Positions 9,210 to 18,075 are shown, numbered from the stretch's first letter. The stretch is 64,000 bases of DNA from Kocuria flava (GCF_001482365.1 NZ_CP013254.1:2232001-2296000); one strand, 5' to 3'. Notes: generated by a model from the letters alone, not told the origin. Made by a program: numbers and translations.

Positions 9210-10245
9210 GCCCGACGGCATCGGGCCCGGCGACGTCCTGGTCCTGCGCGCCCTCGGCCTCGGCGACGCCCTCACCGGGGTGGCCCCGCTGCGCGGGGTG
9301 CGCCGGATGCTGCCCGGCCACCGGCTCGTGCTCGCCGCCCCGGAGGCGATCGGGACGTGGCTGGCCGGGCTCGGCGTGGTCGACGCCGTCCTGCCCACGA
9401 CCGGGCTCGAACCCCTGCCGCCGCTGCCCGGCGGGCACGTGGCCGTCAACCTCCACGGGCGCGGGCCCCGCAGCCACGAGCTGCTGCGGGCCGGGAACCC
9501 CCGGCGCCTCGTCGCCTTCGCCGCGGACGGCCACGACGGGCCCGCCTGGCGCGCCGACGAGCACGAGGTGCACCGGTGGTGCCGGCTGGTCGGCGCCGCC
9601 GGGGGCCCGTGCGGCCCGGAGGACCTCCGGCTGCGCGCCCCCGTCCCGGCGCCCGCGCACGCGCCCGTGGTGATCCACCCCGGGGCGGCCTCGGCCGCCC
9701 GCCGCTGGCCGGCCCGGCGCTGGCGCCGCGTCGCCGCGGAGCTCACCGCCGGGGGCCGCACCGTGGTGGTCACCGGCTCCGCCGCCGAGGCCCCCCTGGC
9801 CGCGGCCGTCGCCGAGGGCCTGGCCGGGGTCCAGGACCGCTGCGGGGACCTGTCCCTCGAGCAGCTGACCGCCACGGTCGGATCGGCCGCCGCGGTGCTC
9901 AGCGCCGACACCGGCGTGGCGCACCTGGCCACCGCCCTGGCGGTGCCCTCCGTGGTCCTGTTCGGCCCGACCCCGCCCGCCTGGTGGGGCCCGGCGGTGG
10001 ACCCCGGCCTGCACACCGTGCTGTGGCACGGCGACCCGCACGCCGGGGCCTGGGGCGACCCGCACGCGGACGTGCTCGACGAGCGCCTCGCCGCGGTGAC
10101 CGCCGACGAGGTGCTCGCCGCCGTCCGCGCCCTGCTCGAGCGCACCGGTCCGGACCGCCCCGGCCCGGAACCGCCCCGTCCCCGTGGGCCCGGCCGCCGC
10201 CCGGCCCTGACCGGCCCGGTCCCGCGCCCGGCACACCCCGACTGA
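9199..10245 (+). CDS. GT9-family glycosyltransferase (heptosyltransferase-like)
   Basis: The 348-residue protein begins at a GTG inside the end of hldE. 'GDVLVLRALGLGDALTGVAPLRGVRRMLPGH' is the N-terminal GT9 block and 'SADTGVAHLATALAVPSVVLFGPTPP' the C-terminal nucleotide-sugar block. 'VVIHPGAASAARRWPARRWRRVA' matches the central family motif. With the gene at 3930 it makes two GT9 enzymes in one operon, consistent with successive heptose transfers. The final ~35 residues are Pro/Arg-rich and probably not part of the fold. Confidence 0.87.
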   Translation: MRAEPDGIGPGDVLVLRALGLGDALTGVAPLRGVRRMLPGHRLVLAAPEAIGTWLAGLGVVDAVLPTTGLEPLPPLPGGHVAVNLHGRGPRSHELLRAGNPRRLVAFAADGHDGPAWRADEHEVHRWCRLVGAAGGPCGPEDLRLRAPVPAPAHAPVVIHPGAASAARRWPARRWRRVAAELTAGGRTVVVTGSAAEAPLAAAVAEGLAGVQDRCGDLSLEQLTATVGSAAAVLSADTGVAHLATALAVPSVVLFGPTPPAWWGPAVDPGLHTVLWHGDPHAGAWGDPHADVLDERLAAVTADEVLAAVRALLERTGPDRPGPEPPRPRGPGRRPALTGPVPRPAHPD

Positions 10246-10294
10246 GCCGCCCCCCGCACGTCCCGCATCCCGTCCCACCGACCCGAGGAGCCCC

Positions 10295-11299
10295 GTGAGC
10301 ACCACCGACGCCCCGATCCCCGCCCGCACCGTCCGCCGGGCCGTCGTCACCGGCGGCGCCGGCTTCCTGGGCAGCCACCTGTGCACCGAGCTGCGCCGGC
10401 GCGAGGTGGAGGTCGTGTGCCTGGACAACTTCCTCACCGGCTCGGCCGCCAACATCGAGCACCTGGTGGGCGACCCCGGCTTCCGGCTCGTCCAGTGCGA
10501 CATGACCGACTACGTGCACGTGCCCGGGGACGTGGACCTCGTGCTGCACTTCGCCTCCCCGGCCTCGCCGATCGACTACCTCAAGCTGCCCATCCACACC
10601 CTCAAGGTCGGCTCGATCGGCACCAACCACGCCCTGGGCCTGGCCAAGGACAAGGGCGCCCGGTTCGTGCTGGCCTCGACCTCCGAGGTCTACGGCGACC
10701 CGCAGGTCCACCCCCAGCCGGAGAGCTACTGGGGCCACGTCAACCCGGTGGGCCCGCGCGGGGTCTACGACGAGGCCAAGCGCTACGCCGAGGCGCTCAC
10801 GGTCGCCTACCGGGCCGAGCACGGGGTGGACACCGCGATCGTGCGGATCTTCAACACCTTCGGGCCGCGCATGCGGCCCTTCGACGGGCGGGCGATCCCG
10901 ACCTTCATCCGCCAGGCGCTGGCGGGGGAGCCGCTGACGGTGGCCGGGGACGGCTCTCAGACCCGGTCCGTGTGCTACGTCTCCGACCTCGTGCGCGGGA
11001 TCCTGGCGCTGGCCGACAGCGGGCACAGCGGGCCCATGAACATCGGCAACCCGCACGAGCTGTCCGTGCTGCGCATCGCCGAGGACGTGCTCGCCGCGAC
11101 CGGCTCGGCCTCGTCCCTCGAGTTCGTCGGCCGCCCGGTCGACGACCCGCAGGTCCGCCGCCCGGACACGACGCTGGCCGCCGAGGTCCTGGGTTGGGCC
11201 CCGGAGGTCGCCTGGGAGGAGGGGCTGCGGCGCACCGTCGAGTGGTTCCGCACCGCCCTCGAGGCCAGCGCCGCACCCGCCGCGCACCGCGCCGGCTGA
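10295..11299 (+). CDS. NAD-dependent sugar epimerase/decarboxylase (UDP-glucuronate decarboxylase-like)
   Basis: The 334-residue extended SDR protein starts at a GTG with the Shine-Dalgarno GAGGAG. It has the Rossmann motif 'VTGGAGFLGSHL', the active-site 'YDEAKRYAEAL' (Tyr-x-x-x-Lys) preceded by 'STSEVYGDP', and 'HFASPASPIDYLKLPIHTLKVG', which closely follows the UDP-glucuronic acid decarboxylase (UXS, UDP-xylose synthase) pattern. It would supply UDP-xylose or a related sugar for the glycosyltransferases upstream. The 49-bp gap to the previous gene suggests the same transcript. A 4-epimerase or dehydratase specificity is less likely but not excluded. Confidence 0.85.
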   Translation: MSTTDAPIPARTVRRAVVTGGAGFLGSHLCTELRRREVEVVCLDNFLTGSAANIEHLVGDPGFRLVQCDMTDYVHVPGDVDLVLHFASPASPIDYLKLPIHTLKVGSIGTNHALGLAKDKGARFVLASTSEVYGDPQVHPQPESYWGHVNPVGPRGVYDEAKRYAEALTVAYRAEHGVDTAIVRIFNTFGPRMRPFDGRAIPTFIRQALAGEPLTVAGDGSQTRSVCYVSDLVRGILALADSGHSGPMNIGNPHELSVLRIAEDVLAATGSASSLEFVGRPVDDPQVRRPDTTLAAEVLGWAPEVAWEEGLRRTVEWFRTALEASAAPAAHRAG

Positions 11300-11332
11300 C
11301 CCGCCCCGCGCCCCGGCGGGACCCGGTGCCGG

Positions 11333-12172
11333 TCAGTCCAGCGTCGGCACGGAGAGGTAGGCGGTGCGGGCGGCGCCGACCACGCCGGCGGCCGCCCGCA
11401 GCGCCGCCGGGACCACCGGGGTGGACAGCCGCAGCAGCGGCAGGAACCGCTCGTGCTGCTCGGACAGCGTCCCGCCCACGACGATCAGGTCGGGGGAGGC
11501 GACGAACTCCAGGTGGGCGAGGTAGCGCTGCAGCCGCTGCGCGTAGGCGGGCCAGTCCAGGCCCTCGCGCTCCTTCGCCTCCGCCGAGGCGAGCTGCTCG
11601 GCCGGGACCCCGCCCACCTCGAGGTGGCCCAGCTCCAGGTTGGGCACGAGCCGCCCGTCGACGATCATCGCCGAGCCGATGCCGGTGCCCAGGGTCACCA
11701 GCAGCACCGTCCCGACCACCGGCCGCCCGTCCGGGTCCCGGCCGGCGCCGTGGTGGGCCTCGGCGATCCCCGCGGCGTCGGCGTCGTTGATCACGTGCAC
11801 CGGCCGGCCCACCCGCTCGGCCAGGAACCGGTCGGCGGCCAGCCCGACCCACCCCGGGTCGATGTGCGCGGCCGAGCGCGTGGTGCCCTGCCGCACGATC
11901 GCCGGCAGGGCCACGCCCACGCTGGCCTCCTCGTCCGGGGCGTGCGGGCCGGCGGCCAGCTCGGCCACCGCCTCGGCCACCACGGCCGCGACCGCCTCCG
12001 GGGTCGCGGGCACCGGCGCCGGCACCCGCCGCACCGGGGTCAGCAGCGAGCCCGGGACCGGGTCGACCACCGCGGCGGCCACCTCCGCCCCGCCCACGTC
12101 CACGCCGATGTGGAGCCGGTGCAGCGTGGACCAGCCGCTGATGGAATCCCGGCGCCGGCCGTAGCGTGCCAT
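11333..12172 (-). CDS. ppgK: Polyphosphate glucokinase (ROK family)
   Basis: The 279-residue protein has the ROK ATPase blocks: phosphate-1 'HIGVDVGGAEVAAAVVD', 'HVINDADAAGIAEAHHGAG' with the catalytic Asp, and adenosine/phosphate-2 'LVTLGTGIGSAMIVDG'. 'LVPNLELGHLEVGG' and 'PDLIVVGGTLSEQHERFL' match actinobacterial polyphosphate glucokinases, which phosphorylate glucose with polyP or ATP. It lacks the CxCGxxGCxE zinc motif of classical ROK proteins, as PPGKs do. It is convergent with the UXS-like gene, with only 33 bp between, and is the last gene of a minus-strand group beginning at 15381. Confidence 0.85.
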   Translation of the reverse strand: MARYGRRRDSISGWSTLHRLHIGVDVGGAEVAAAVVDPVPGSLLTPVRRVPAPVPATPEAVAAVVAEAVAELAAGPHAPDEEASVGVALPAIVRQGTTRSAAHIDPGWVGLAADRFLAERVGRPVHVINDADAAGIAEAHHGAGRDPDGRPVVGTVLLVTLGTGIGSAMIVDGRLVPNLELGHLEVGGVPAEQLASAEAKEREGLDWPAYAQRLQRYLAHLEFVASPDLIVVGGTLSEQHERFLPLLRLSTPVVPAALRAAAGVVGAARTAYLSVPTLD

Positions 12173-12293
12173 CGTCGTCCTCCTGGTGCAGTCGTTCGTG
12201 GTCCGTCCCGTCGGGGTCGGGTTCGTGGGGTGCGGTGCGGGACGCGCGGGTCCGCGCCGCGGGGGGCGGGCCCGCCGTGCGCGGGCGCGGTCC
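12173..12293. other. Short intergenic spacer
   Basis: These 121 bp lie between the ppgK start and the stop of the upstream GT2. They hold the Shine-Dalgarno of ppgK (AGGAGGAC just upstream of its ATG). Nothing else is recognisable; ppgK may have its own promoter here. Confidence 0.4.
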
Positions 12294-13208
12294 TCAGCTG
12301 ACGTAGCGCCGGGCTGCGCTGGTGCGCTGGGAGTCCTCGAGGGCGAGGAAGCGGCGCTCGACCCGCTCGGGCAGGGGGCGCCGCTCCCGCAGCACCCACG
12401 GCGCCCCGCGCACGGCGTCGAGGACCGCCAGCGCGGTCACCCGGTCGCGCGGGGCCCCGGCCAGCACGTCGCGGCTGCGGCGCAGCGCCGCCCGCAGGGG
12501 CCGGCGCAGCCAGATGAACCACAGCGTGTTGCGCAGCCCGTGCCGGCGGCGCAGGTGCGGGTCGCGCACGGTCGAGGCCTGGTGGTGGACGACCACCTCG
12601 GGCAGGTGCACGAGCTCCCACCCGGCGGTGGCGAGGTCGGCCGCCAGCAGCTCCTCCTCGCCGCCCAGCCACAGCCGCTCGCTGAAGCCGCCGACCTCCC
12701 GGAAGGCCTCCGCGCGCACCACGGAGGCGCCCGCGAGGAAGCTGCCCAGGGCCGGTCCCGGCAGCCAGTCGGGGCCCTCCACGGGGGAGTGCAGCAACTC
12801 GGCGTTGATCGCGTCCTCCCGGCCCCCCGGCTCCACGAGGATCCGGCCCGTGACCACCCCCAGGCGGGGGTGGGCCTCGAGCGCGTCGGCGGCCCGGCGC
12901 AGCGACCCGGGCTCCCACCACGTGTCGTCGTCGCAGAAGGCGACGTAGGGCGTGTCCACCCGCTCCATCGCGACGTTGCGCCCGACCGCCCCGAGGTTCA
13001 CGGGGCTGGCCACGAGCTGCGCCCACGGGTGCTGCGCGCGGATCGCCTCGGCCGTGCCGTCGGCGGAGCCGTTGTCCACGACCACCACGTGCGGGGCCTC
13101 GGGCAGCTCCCGCAGCCGCGCCAGCGCCAGCAGCGCCTCCTCGCGGCGGTTGTGGGTGATCATCACGACGGCCACCCGGTCGTCGGGGCGTGCGGCGGGA
13201 TCGGTCAC
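12294..13208 (-). CDS. GT2 family glycosyltransferase
   Basis: The 304-residue protein starts at a GTG (13206-13208) preceded by GAGGAG and overlapping the end of the upstream gene (GTGA). It has the GT-A blocks 'VAVVMITHNRREEALLAL', 'VVVVDNGSADGTAEAI', the DxD region 'YVAFCDDDTWWEPGSL' and 'WLGGEEELLAADLATAGWEL'. It is a close paralogue of the adjacent protein at 13205-14104 (same motif order and spacing), so the pair arose by duplication. The substrate is unknown; the neighbourhood suggests surface glycan assembly. Confidence 0.85.
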   Translation of the reverse strand: MTDPAARPDDRVAVVMITHNRREEALLALARLRELPEAPHVVVVDNGSADGTAEAIRAQHPWAQLVASPVNLGAVGRNVAMERVDTPYVAFCDDDTWWEPGSLRRAADALEAHPRLGVVTGRILVEPGGREDAINAELLHSPVEGPDWLPGPALGSFLAGASVVRAEAFREVGGFSERLWLGGEEELLAADLATAGWELVHLPEVVVHHQASTVRDPHLRRRHGLRNTLWFIWLRRPLRAALRRSRDVLAGAPRDRVTALAVLDAVRGAPWVLRERRPLPERVERRFLALEDSQRTSAARRYVS

Positions 13209-14104
13209 GGGCTCTCCTCGAGGTCGGCGGTGCGGGGTGCGGGGGCGTCCTGCCCATGCAGCCGGGCCAGGGCGGCCTCGGTCGTGGGCGAGACCCGGCG
13301 GCGGGCGCGCAGGGCGGCGGGCACGCGCGGCAGCGCGGAGACCAGCCCGCGCCGCCCGCGCGAGCCGGCCCGCAGGGCGCCGGCGGCCTCGCGGGCCACG
13401 GCCCGCCACGGGCGGCGCATCAGGGCGGTGAGCAGCCGGCTGCGCACGAGCTCGGCCTGGCGCCGGTCGCCGCTCTCGCGCCGGGGGGAGGGGTGGTGGT
13501 GGGCGCGGACCTCGGGGACGTAGGCCAGCCGCCAGCCCGCGTCGAAGAGGTCGAGGGCCACCCGCTCCTCCTCCCCGGGGAAGCGCACGACGTCGTCGAA
13601 GCCGCCCACGGCCAGGAACGCCGAGCGGCGCACGATCGCCCCGCAGCCCACGAAGCCCAGCAGGGCCGGGCCGGGGCACCCGGCCGGGATGCCCAGCGGG
13701 GAGGCGGCGAGCACGGCGTTGAGCGGGTCGGGGCGCTCCTGCGGGCCCACGGCGATCGAGCCGGCGATCAGGCCCACCCGAGGGTGGGCGTCGAGCACCG
13801 CGGCGGCGCGGGCCAGGGCGCCGGGGGCCCACCACGAGTCGTCGTCGGCGAAGGCCACGTACGGGGTGCGGGCCGCGCGGACCCCGACGGTGCGGGCCAC
13901 GGCCCCCGCGTTGCGCGGCAGCGCCACGACCTGCACGTCCGGGCGGGCGGCACGCACGGCCTCGGCCGTGCCGTCCTCCGAGGCGTTGTCGACGACGACG
14001 ACGGGGCCCTCGTGGTGGTGCAGGTGGGCGAGCAGCTCCTCGCGGCGGTTGCGGGTGGCCACGACCACGGTCACCCGCGCGGCGCCCTCGTGCGCGGGGC
14101 TCAT
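13205..14104 (-). CDS. GT2 family glycosyltransferase
   Basis: The 299-residue protein starts with the ATG at 14102-14104, which overlaps the upstream P450 stop (ATGA). GT-A signatures are 'VTVVVATRNRREELLAHL', 'PVVVVDNASEDGTAEAV', 'TPYVAFADDDSWWAPGAL' with the DxD residues, and 'FPGEEERVALDLFDAGWRL'. It parallels the next gene almost block by block, indicating tandem duplication. The coupling to a CYP152-type P450 is unexplained. Confidence 0.85.
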   Translation of the reverse strand: MSPAHEGAARVTVVVATRNRREELLAHLHHHEGPVVVVDNASEDGTAEAVRAARPDVQVVALPRNAGAVARTVGVRAARTPYVAFADDDSWWAPGALARAAAVLDAHPRVGLIAGSIAVGPQERPDPLNAVLAASPLGIPAGCPGPALLGFVGCGAIVRRSAFLAVGGFDDVVRFPGEEERVALDLFDAGWRLAYVPEVRAHHHPSPRRESGDRRQAELVRSRLLTALMRRPWRAVAREAAGALRAGSRGRRGLVSALPRVPAALRARRRVSPTTEAALARLHGQDAPAPRTADLEESP

Positions 14105-15381
14105 GCCAGCGGCTCCAGGACGGGCCCGCCCTGCGGGCGCGTGGGCATCCGGTGCAGGTCGTAGCGCAGCCCGGCCGGGTCGGTGCGCCACGGCCGGGAG
14201 GCCAGGTGCGCGGCGGCCACGGCGAGGACCGCGACCGTCACGTCCTCGCCGGGGCAGCGGTGGCCCCCCGCGACCTCCCCGCCGCCCTGCGGGACGAGGT
14301 TCGCGGCCGCGGCCGCCCCGGTCCCCAGGAAGCGGGCGGGGTCGAACTCCCCGGCCCGCTCCCACTCCCAGGGATCCGTGTTGGTCCCGTGCACGTCCAG
14401 GACCACGCGCTGCCCGGCCTCCAGCCGGTGCCCGCCCCACTCCAGGGGGCGCCGGGCCCGGGCGGCGAGCAGGGGCACGAAGGGGAAGAGCCGGCGGACC
14501 TCGTGGGCGAAGGCCGTGGCCTCGGGCCCGCCCACGGCCGTGGCCCGCCCGGCCGCCTCCTCGCGCAGGCGCCGGGCCCACCCGGGGTGCTCGTGCAGGG
14601 CCAGGGCGGCGAAGGCGGCGAACCAGCTCACCGCCACGGTCGGGCGCAGCAGGTTCAGCAGCTCCACCGCGGCGGTGTGCCCCGGCAGCAGCTGCCCGTC
14701 CTCGCCCCGGTGGCCGGCCACGAGCTCGAGCACGCTCAGCTCGTCGGGCGCCCGCCCGGCGCGCACGGCGTCCAGCCGGGTGCGCCCGATCAGCTCCAGG
14801 GCCCAGGACTCGCTCTCCCGGCGGGCGCGCAGGGCCTGCACCCAGGCCGGGCCGGGCACGCCGAAGCCGTCCACGACCTGCGCGAGCCCGGCCGCGCGCC
14901 GGTCCAGCTCCGCCTCGGGCAGCTCGATCCCGGCCCAGCGCTGGACCGCGCGCCCGTGCACGCGCACCGCCGTGGCGTGCACGTCGAGCGGGCCCCCGGC
15001 GGCCACGGCCCGCGCCCAACCGGCGTCGGCGGCGGCCACGAGGTCCGCCCGGCGCCGGGGCTCGGTGGCGCGCAGGAACAGCTCCTTGCGCCGGTGGTGG
15101 GGCCCGTCGTCGAGCCCGTGCACGGCGCCGCGGCCGAACAGCGGCAGCCGCACGGCCAGCGGCACCGCGCCCTCGCGGCGCAGCAGCGTCCCGTCGTAGA
15201 AGAAGCGCACGGCCTCGGCCCCGCGCACCAGCAGCGCCGGGCGCCCGAGCAGCCGCACCGGCAGCGCCCGGGCGGCGGGGTCGGCGGCGCGGGCGCGGGC
15301 GGCGTCGGCCCAGGTGTAGCCGTCGCGCAGCAGGTCGCGGGTGGCGTCCTTCGAGCGGGTGCGGGCGTGCTCGGTGGGCAT
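14101..15381 (-). CDS. CYP152-family cytochrome P450 (fatty-acid peroxygenase / decarboxylase-like)
   Basis: The 426-residue protein starts at the ATG at 15379-15381, preceded by GGAGGA and matching the usual family N-terminus; longer upstream starts lack support. The order 'LFGRGAVHGLDDGPHHRRK' (79-97), 'NLLRPTVAVSWF' (R246), 'VRRLFPFVPLL', 'LDVHGTNTDPWEWERAGEF' and heme-loop 'VPQGGG...GHRCPGE' (C376 as heme ligand) is diagnostic of CYP152 enzymes, which use hydrogen peroxide to alpha/beta-hydroxylate or decarboxylate fatty acids. R246 corresponds to the carboxylate-binding Arg. H88 occupies the site that is His in the alkene-forming OleT and Gln in the hydroxylase P450 BSbeta (comparison from memory), so terminal-alkene formation is possible. 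Confidence 0.9.
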   Translation of the reverse strand: MPTEHARTRSKDATRDLLRDGYTWADAARARAADPAARALPVRLLGRPALLVRGAEAVRFFYDGTLLRREGAVPLAVRLPLFGRGAVHGLDDGPHHRRKELFLRATEPRRRADLVAAADAGWARAVAAGGPLDVHATAVRVHGRAVQRWAGIELPEAELDRRAAGLAQVVDGFGVPGPAWVQALRARRESESWALELIGRTRLDAVRAGRAPDELSVLELVAGHRGEDGQLLPGHTAAVELLNLLRPTVAVSWFAAFAALALHEHPGWARRLREEAAGRATAVGGPEATAFAHEVRRLFPFVPLLAARARRPLEWGGHRLEAGQRVVLDVHGTNTDPWEWERAGEFDPARFLGTGAAAAANLVPQGGGEVAGGHRCPGEDVTVAVLAVAAAHLASRPWRTDPAGLRYDLHRMPTRPQGGPVLEPLA

Positions 15382-15544
15382 GGTCCTCCAGGCGGCGGGT
15401 CGGTCGGTCGCCTCCATCGTATGGGCACGTCCTGCGGGTTCCCGGGACGTGCCCCGTGACAGAATCGGGGCACCGCCGTGGACCACGGCGCGTGCCCCCG
15501 CTCCCCGCCGGGGACGAGCCCGGAAAGGCGCGTGACCGCCCGCG

Positions 15545-17152
15545 ATGTCCGACCTGTTCGACCACTACGCCGCCGAGATGGCCGGCGCGGCGGCCTACGA
15601 CGAGATGTTCACCCCCGAGCAGCGGCTGCGCCCGGCCTACGAGCAGATCGGGCAGGTGCTCGACGGTCTCTCGCTGGGCGACGTCCACGCGCGCGCCGAC
15701 TCGATGGCCCGCTCCTTCCTCGACCGCGGGGTCACCTTCGACGTCGCGGGGGAGGAGCGGCCCTTCCCCCTCGACATCGTCCCCCGGGTGATCCCCGCCG
15801 AGGAGTGGGCCGTGATCGAGCGCGGGGTCGTCCAGCGGGTGCGCGCCCTCGAGTGCTTCCTCGACGACGTCCACGGCGACCAGCGCGTCGTGGCCGACGG
15901 GATCGTCCCGCGCTCGCTGATCACCTCCTCCGCCCACTTCCACCGGGCGGTCTGGGGCTTCCGGCCCGCCGGCGGGGTGCGCATCCACGTGGCCGGCATC
16001 GACGTGATCCGCGACCAGCAGGGCGTGTTCCGGGTCCTCGAGGACAACGTGCGGGTGCCCTCCGGGGTCTCCTACGTCATCGAGAACCGCCGGGCGATGA
16101 CCAAGGGCCTGCCGGAGGCCTTCATGTCCCGGTCCATCCGCGCCGTCGAGGCCTATCCCCGCCACCTCTACCGGGCGCTGCGCGCCACCGCCCCCGAGGC
16201 CGCCGAGGACCCCGTGGTCGTGGTCCTCACCCCCGGGGTGTTCAACTCCGCCTACTTCGAGCACGCCCTGCTCGCGGGGCTGATGGGCGTGGAGCTCGTG
16301 GAGGGCCGCGACCTCGTGGTGCGCGGGGACAGGGTCTACATGCGCACCACCGACGGCGAGCAGCGGGTGGACGTGATCTACAAGCGCATCGACGACGAGT
16401 TCCTGGACCCGCTGCACTTCCGCCCCGACTCCGTGCTGGGCTGCTCCGGGCTGGTCAACGCCGCCCGCGCCGGCAACGTGACGATCGCCAACGCGGTGGG
16501 CAACGGTGTGGCCGACGACAAGCTCACCTACTCCTACGTGCCCGACCTCATCCGCTACTACCTCGACGAGGAGCCGGTGCTGCCCAACGTGGACACCTAC
16601 CGGCTCGAGGAGCCCGAGGCCCGCGCCTGGGTGCTCGAGCACCTCGAGGAGCTCGTGGTCAAGCCGGTCGACGGCTCCGGCGGCAAGGGCCTGGTGATCG
16701 GCTCCACGGCCACGGCCGCCGAGCTGGCGGAGCTGCGGGCGAAGGTGCTGGCCGACCCGCGCGGGTGGATCGCCCAGCCGGTGCTGCAGCTGTCGACCGT
16801 GCCCACGTTCGCCGACGGCGGCTTCGGCCCGAGGCACGTGGACCTGCGTCCCTTCGCGGTCAACAGCGGCGACGGGGTCTACGTCCTGCCCGGCGGGCTG
16901 ACCCGGGTGGCCATGCAGAAGGGCTCGCTGATCGTCAACTCCTCCCAGGGCGGGGGCTCGAAGGACACGTGGGTGCTCGGGCAGCCGCAGACCCAGGACC
17001 TCGACCCCGGCCGGGTGCCGCCGGCCGACGTCGACGGCACCGTGCACACCTGGCCGGTCTCCGCGTCCTGGCAGGACGAGGGGGACACCGGGCAGGAGCA
17101 GCAGCAGCAGCAGGCCCGCGCCGCGGGGACGGGGAAGGGGGCGCCGTGCTGA
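15545..17152 (+). CDS. Circularly permuted ATP-grasp protein (DUF404/DUF407)
   Basis: The 535-residue protein shows the type-2 circularly permuted ATP-grasp pattern: 'VWGFRPAGGVRIHVAGIDVIRD', 'VLEDNVRVPSGVSYVIENR', 'TIANAVGNGVADDKLTYSYVPDLIRYYL', 'LVVKPVDGSGGKGLVIG' (nucleotide loop) and 'VDLRPFAVNSGDGVYVLPGGLTRVA'. The family is a predicted peptide/amide ligase always found with an alpha-E protein and a transglutaminase-like protease, as here. The last ~40 residues, with a Gln run, are low complexity. The stop overlaps the GTG of the alpha-E gene. The substrate is not known for this family. Confidence 0.9.
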   Translation: MSDLFDHYAAEMAGAAAYDEMFTPEQRLRPAYEQIGQVLDGLSLGDVHARADSMARSFLDRGVTFDVAGEERPFPLDIVPRVIPAEEWAVIERGVVQRVRALECFLDDVHGDQRVVADGIVPRSLITSSAHFHRAVWGFRPAGGVRIHVAGIDVIRDQQGVFRVLEDNVRVPSGVSYVIENRRAMTKGLPEAFMSRSIRAVEAYPRHLYRALRATAPEAAEDPVVVVLTPGVFNSAYFEHALLAGLMGVELVEGRDLVVRGDRVYMRTTDGEQRVDVIYKRIDDEFLDPLHFRPDSVLGCSGLVNAARAGNVTIANAVGNGVADDKLTYSYVPDLIRYYLDEEPVLPNVDTYRLEEPEARAWVLEHLEELVVKPVDGSGGKGLVIGSTATAAELAELRAKVLADPRGWIAQPVLQLSTVPTFADGGFGPRHVDLRPFAVNSGDGVYVLPGGLTRVAMQKGSLIVNSSQGGGSKDTWVLGQPQTQDLDPGRVPPADVDGTVHTWPVSASWQDEGDTGQEQQQQQARAAGTGKGAPC

Positions 17153-18075
17153 GCCGGATCGCCGAGTCGCTGTTCTGGATCGGGCGCCACGTGGAGCGCG
17201 CCGACGGCGTGGCGCGCATCCTCGACGTCCACCTGGAGCGGATCACCCAGCTGCCCGCCGCGGAGCAGGAGGCGGAGGTCCGCCGGATCATGGCCGTCAT
17301 GGGCGTGGCCCCCGAGCACGGGGACTACGGCGTGGACTCGCTGATCCACGAGCTGGCCTGGAACCGGGACTCGCCCACCTCCATCTCGGGGTCGCTGCAC
17401 GCGGCCCGCGAGAACGCCCGCCGGGCCCGGGAGACCGTCTCCTCGGCCATGTGGGAGGCCCTGAACTCGACCCACTACGGGCTGGGCGGGCACCGCCGCG
17501 ACGTCGTGGGCACCTTCCGCGTCTGCCACTGGGCGATCGAGCGGATGGCGACCGTGCGCGGGCAGATCCAGATGACGATGTCCCACGACGAGTCGTGGCT
17601 GTTCCTGGGCCTGGGTGCGGCCCTGGAGCGGGCCGACATGACCTCCCGGCTGCTGTGGACCCGGTCCACGACCGCGACCGAGGGCATGTCCTGGGTCTCG
17701 ATCCTGCACTGCGCCGGGGCCTACGAGGCGTTCCTGCGCACCCGCTACGGGACCTTCAGCGACGAGTCGGCCACCCAGTTCCTGCTCCTGGACCGGCTCT
17801 TCCCCCGCTCGATCCTGCACGCGCTGACCACCGCCGAGGAGATCCTCGTGCAGATGGAGCCGGGGCTGCAGCGGGTCGGCTTCAAGGACGACGCCCGGCG
17901 GATCGTCGGCGAGGCCCGCACCGCCCTGGAGTTCCACCACGCCGAGGACCTCATGGCGGTGCTGCCCGGGCACCTCAACAACGTGCAGGCCGCCTGCGCC
18001 CGCGCCTCGGAGGCCGTGGGCGCGAAGTACTTCTCCCACGCCGTCGAGGACTCATGGTTCGGAGGGATCCTGTGA
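17146..18075 (+). CDS. Alpha-E domain-containing protein (DUF403)
   Basis: The 309-residue, largely alpha-helical protein starts at a GTG overlapping the ATP-grasp stop. 'LSRIAESLFWIGRHVERADGVARILDVHL' is the family's N-terminal signature, and 'REAARRARETVSSAMWEALN'-like and 'LGAALERADMTSRLL' segments follow. DUF403 proteins accompany the permuted ATP-grasp ligase and are proposed to bring the substrate or carry the ligated peptide; there is no catalytic motif to see. GTGA overlap with the transglutaminase gene makes one coupled three-gene operon. Confidence 0.9.
   Translation: MLSRIAESLFWIGRHVERADGVARILDVHLERITQLPAAEQEAEVRRIMAVMGVAPEHGDYGVDSLIHELAWNRDSPTSISGSLHAARENARRARETVSSAMWEALNSTHYGLGGHRRDVVGTFRVCHWAIERMATVRGQIQMTMSHDESWLFLGLGAALERADMTSRLLWTRSTTATEGMSWVSILHCAGAYEAFLRTRYGTFSDESATQFLLLDRLFPRSILHALTTAEEILVQMEPGLQRVGFKDDARRIVGEARTALEFHHAEDLMAVLPGHLNNVQAACARASEAVGAKYFSHAVEDSWFGGIL

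Noticed and set aside
13205..17047. A 1,280-codon minus-strand frame
   Set aside because: Only the GT2 at its end is real; the rest is antisense to the ATP-grasp gene and in another frame of the P450.
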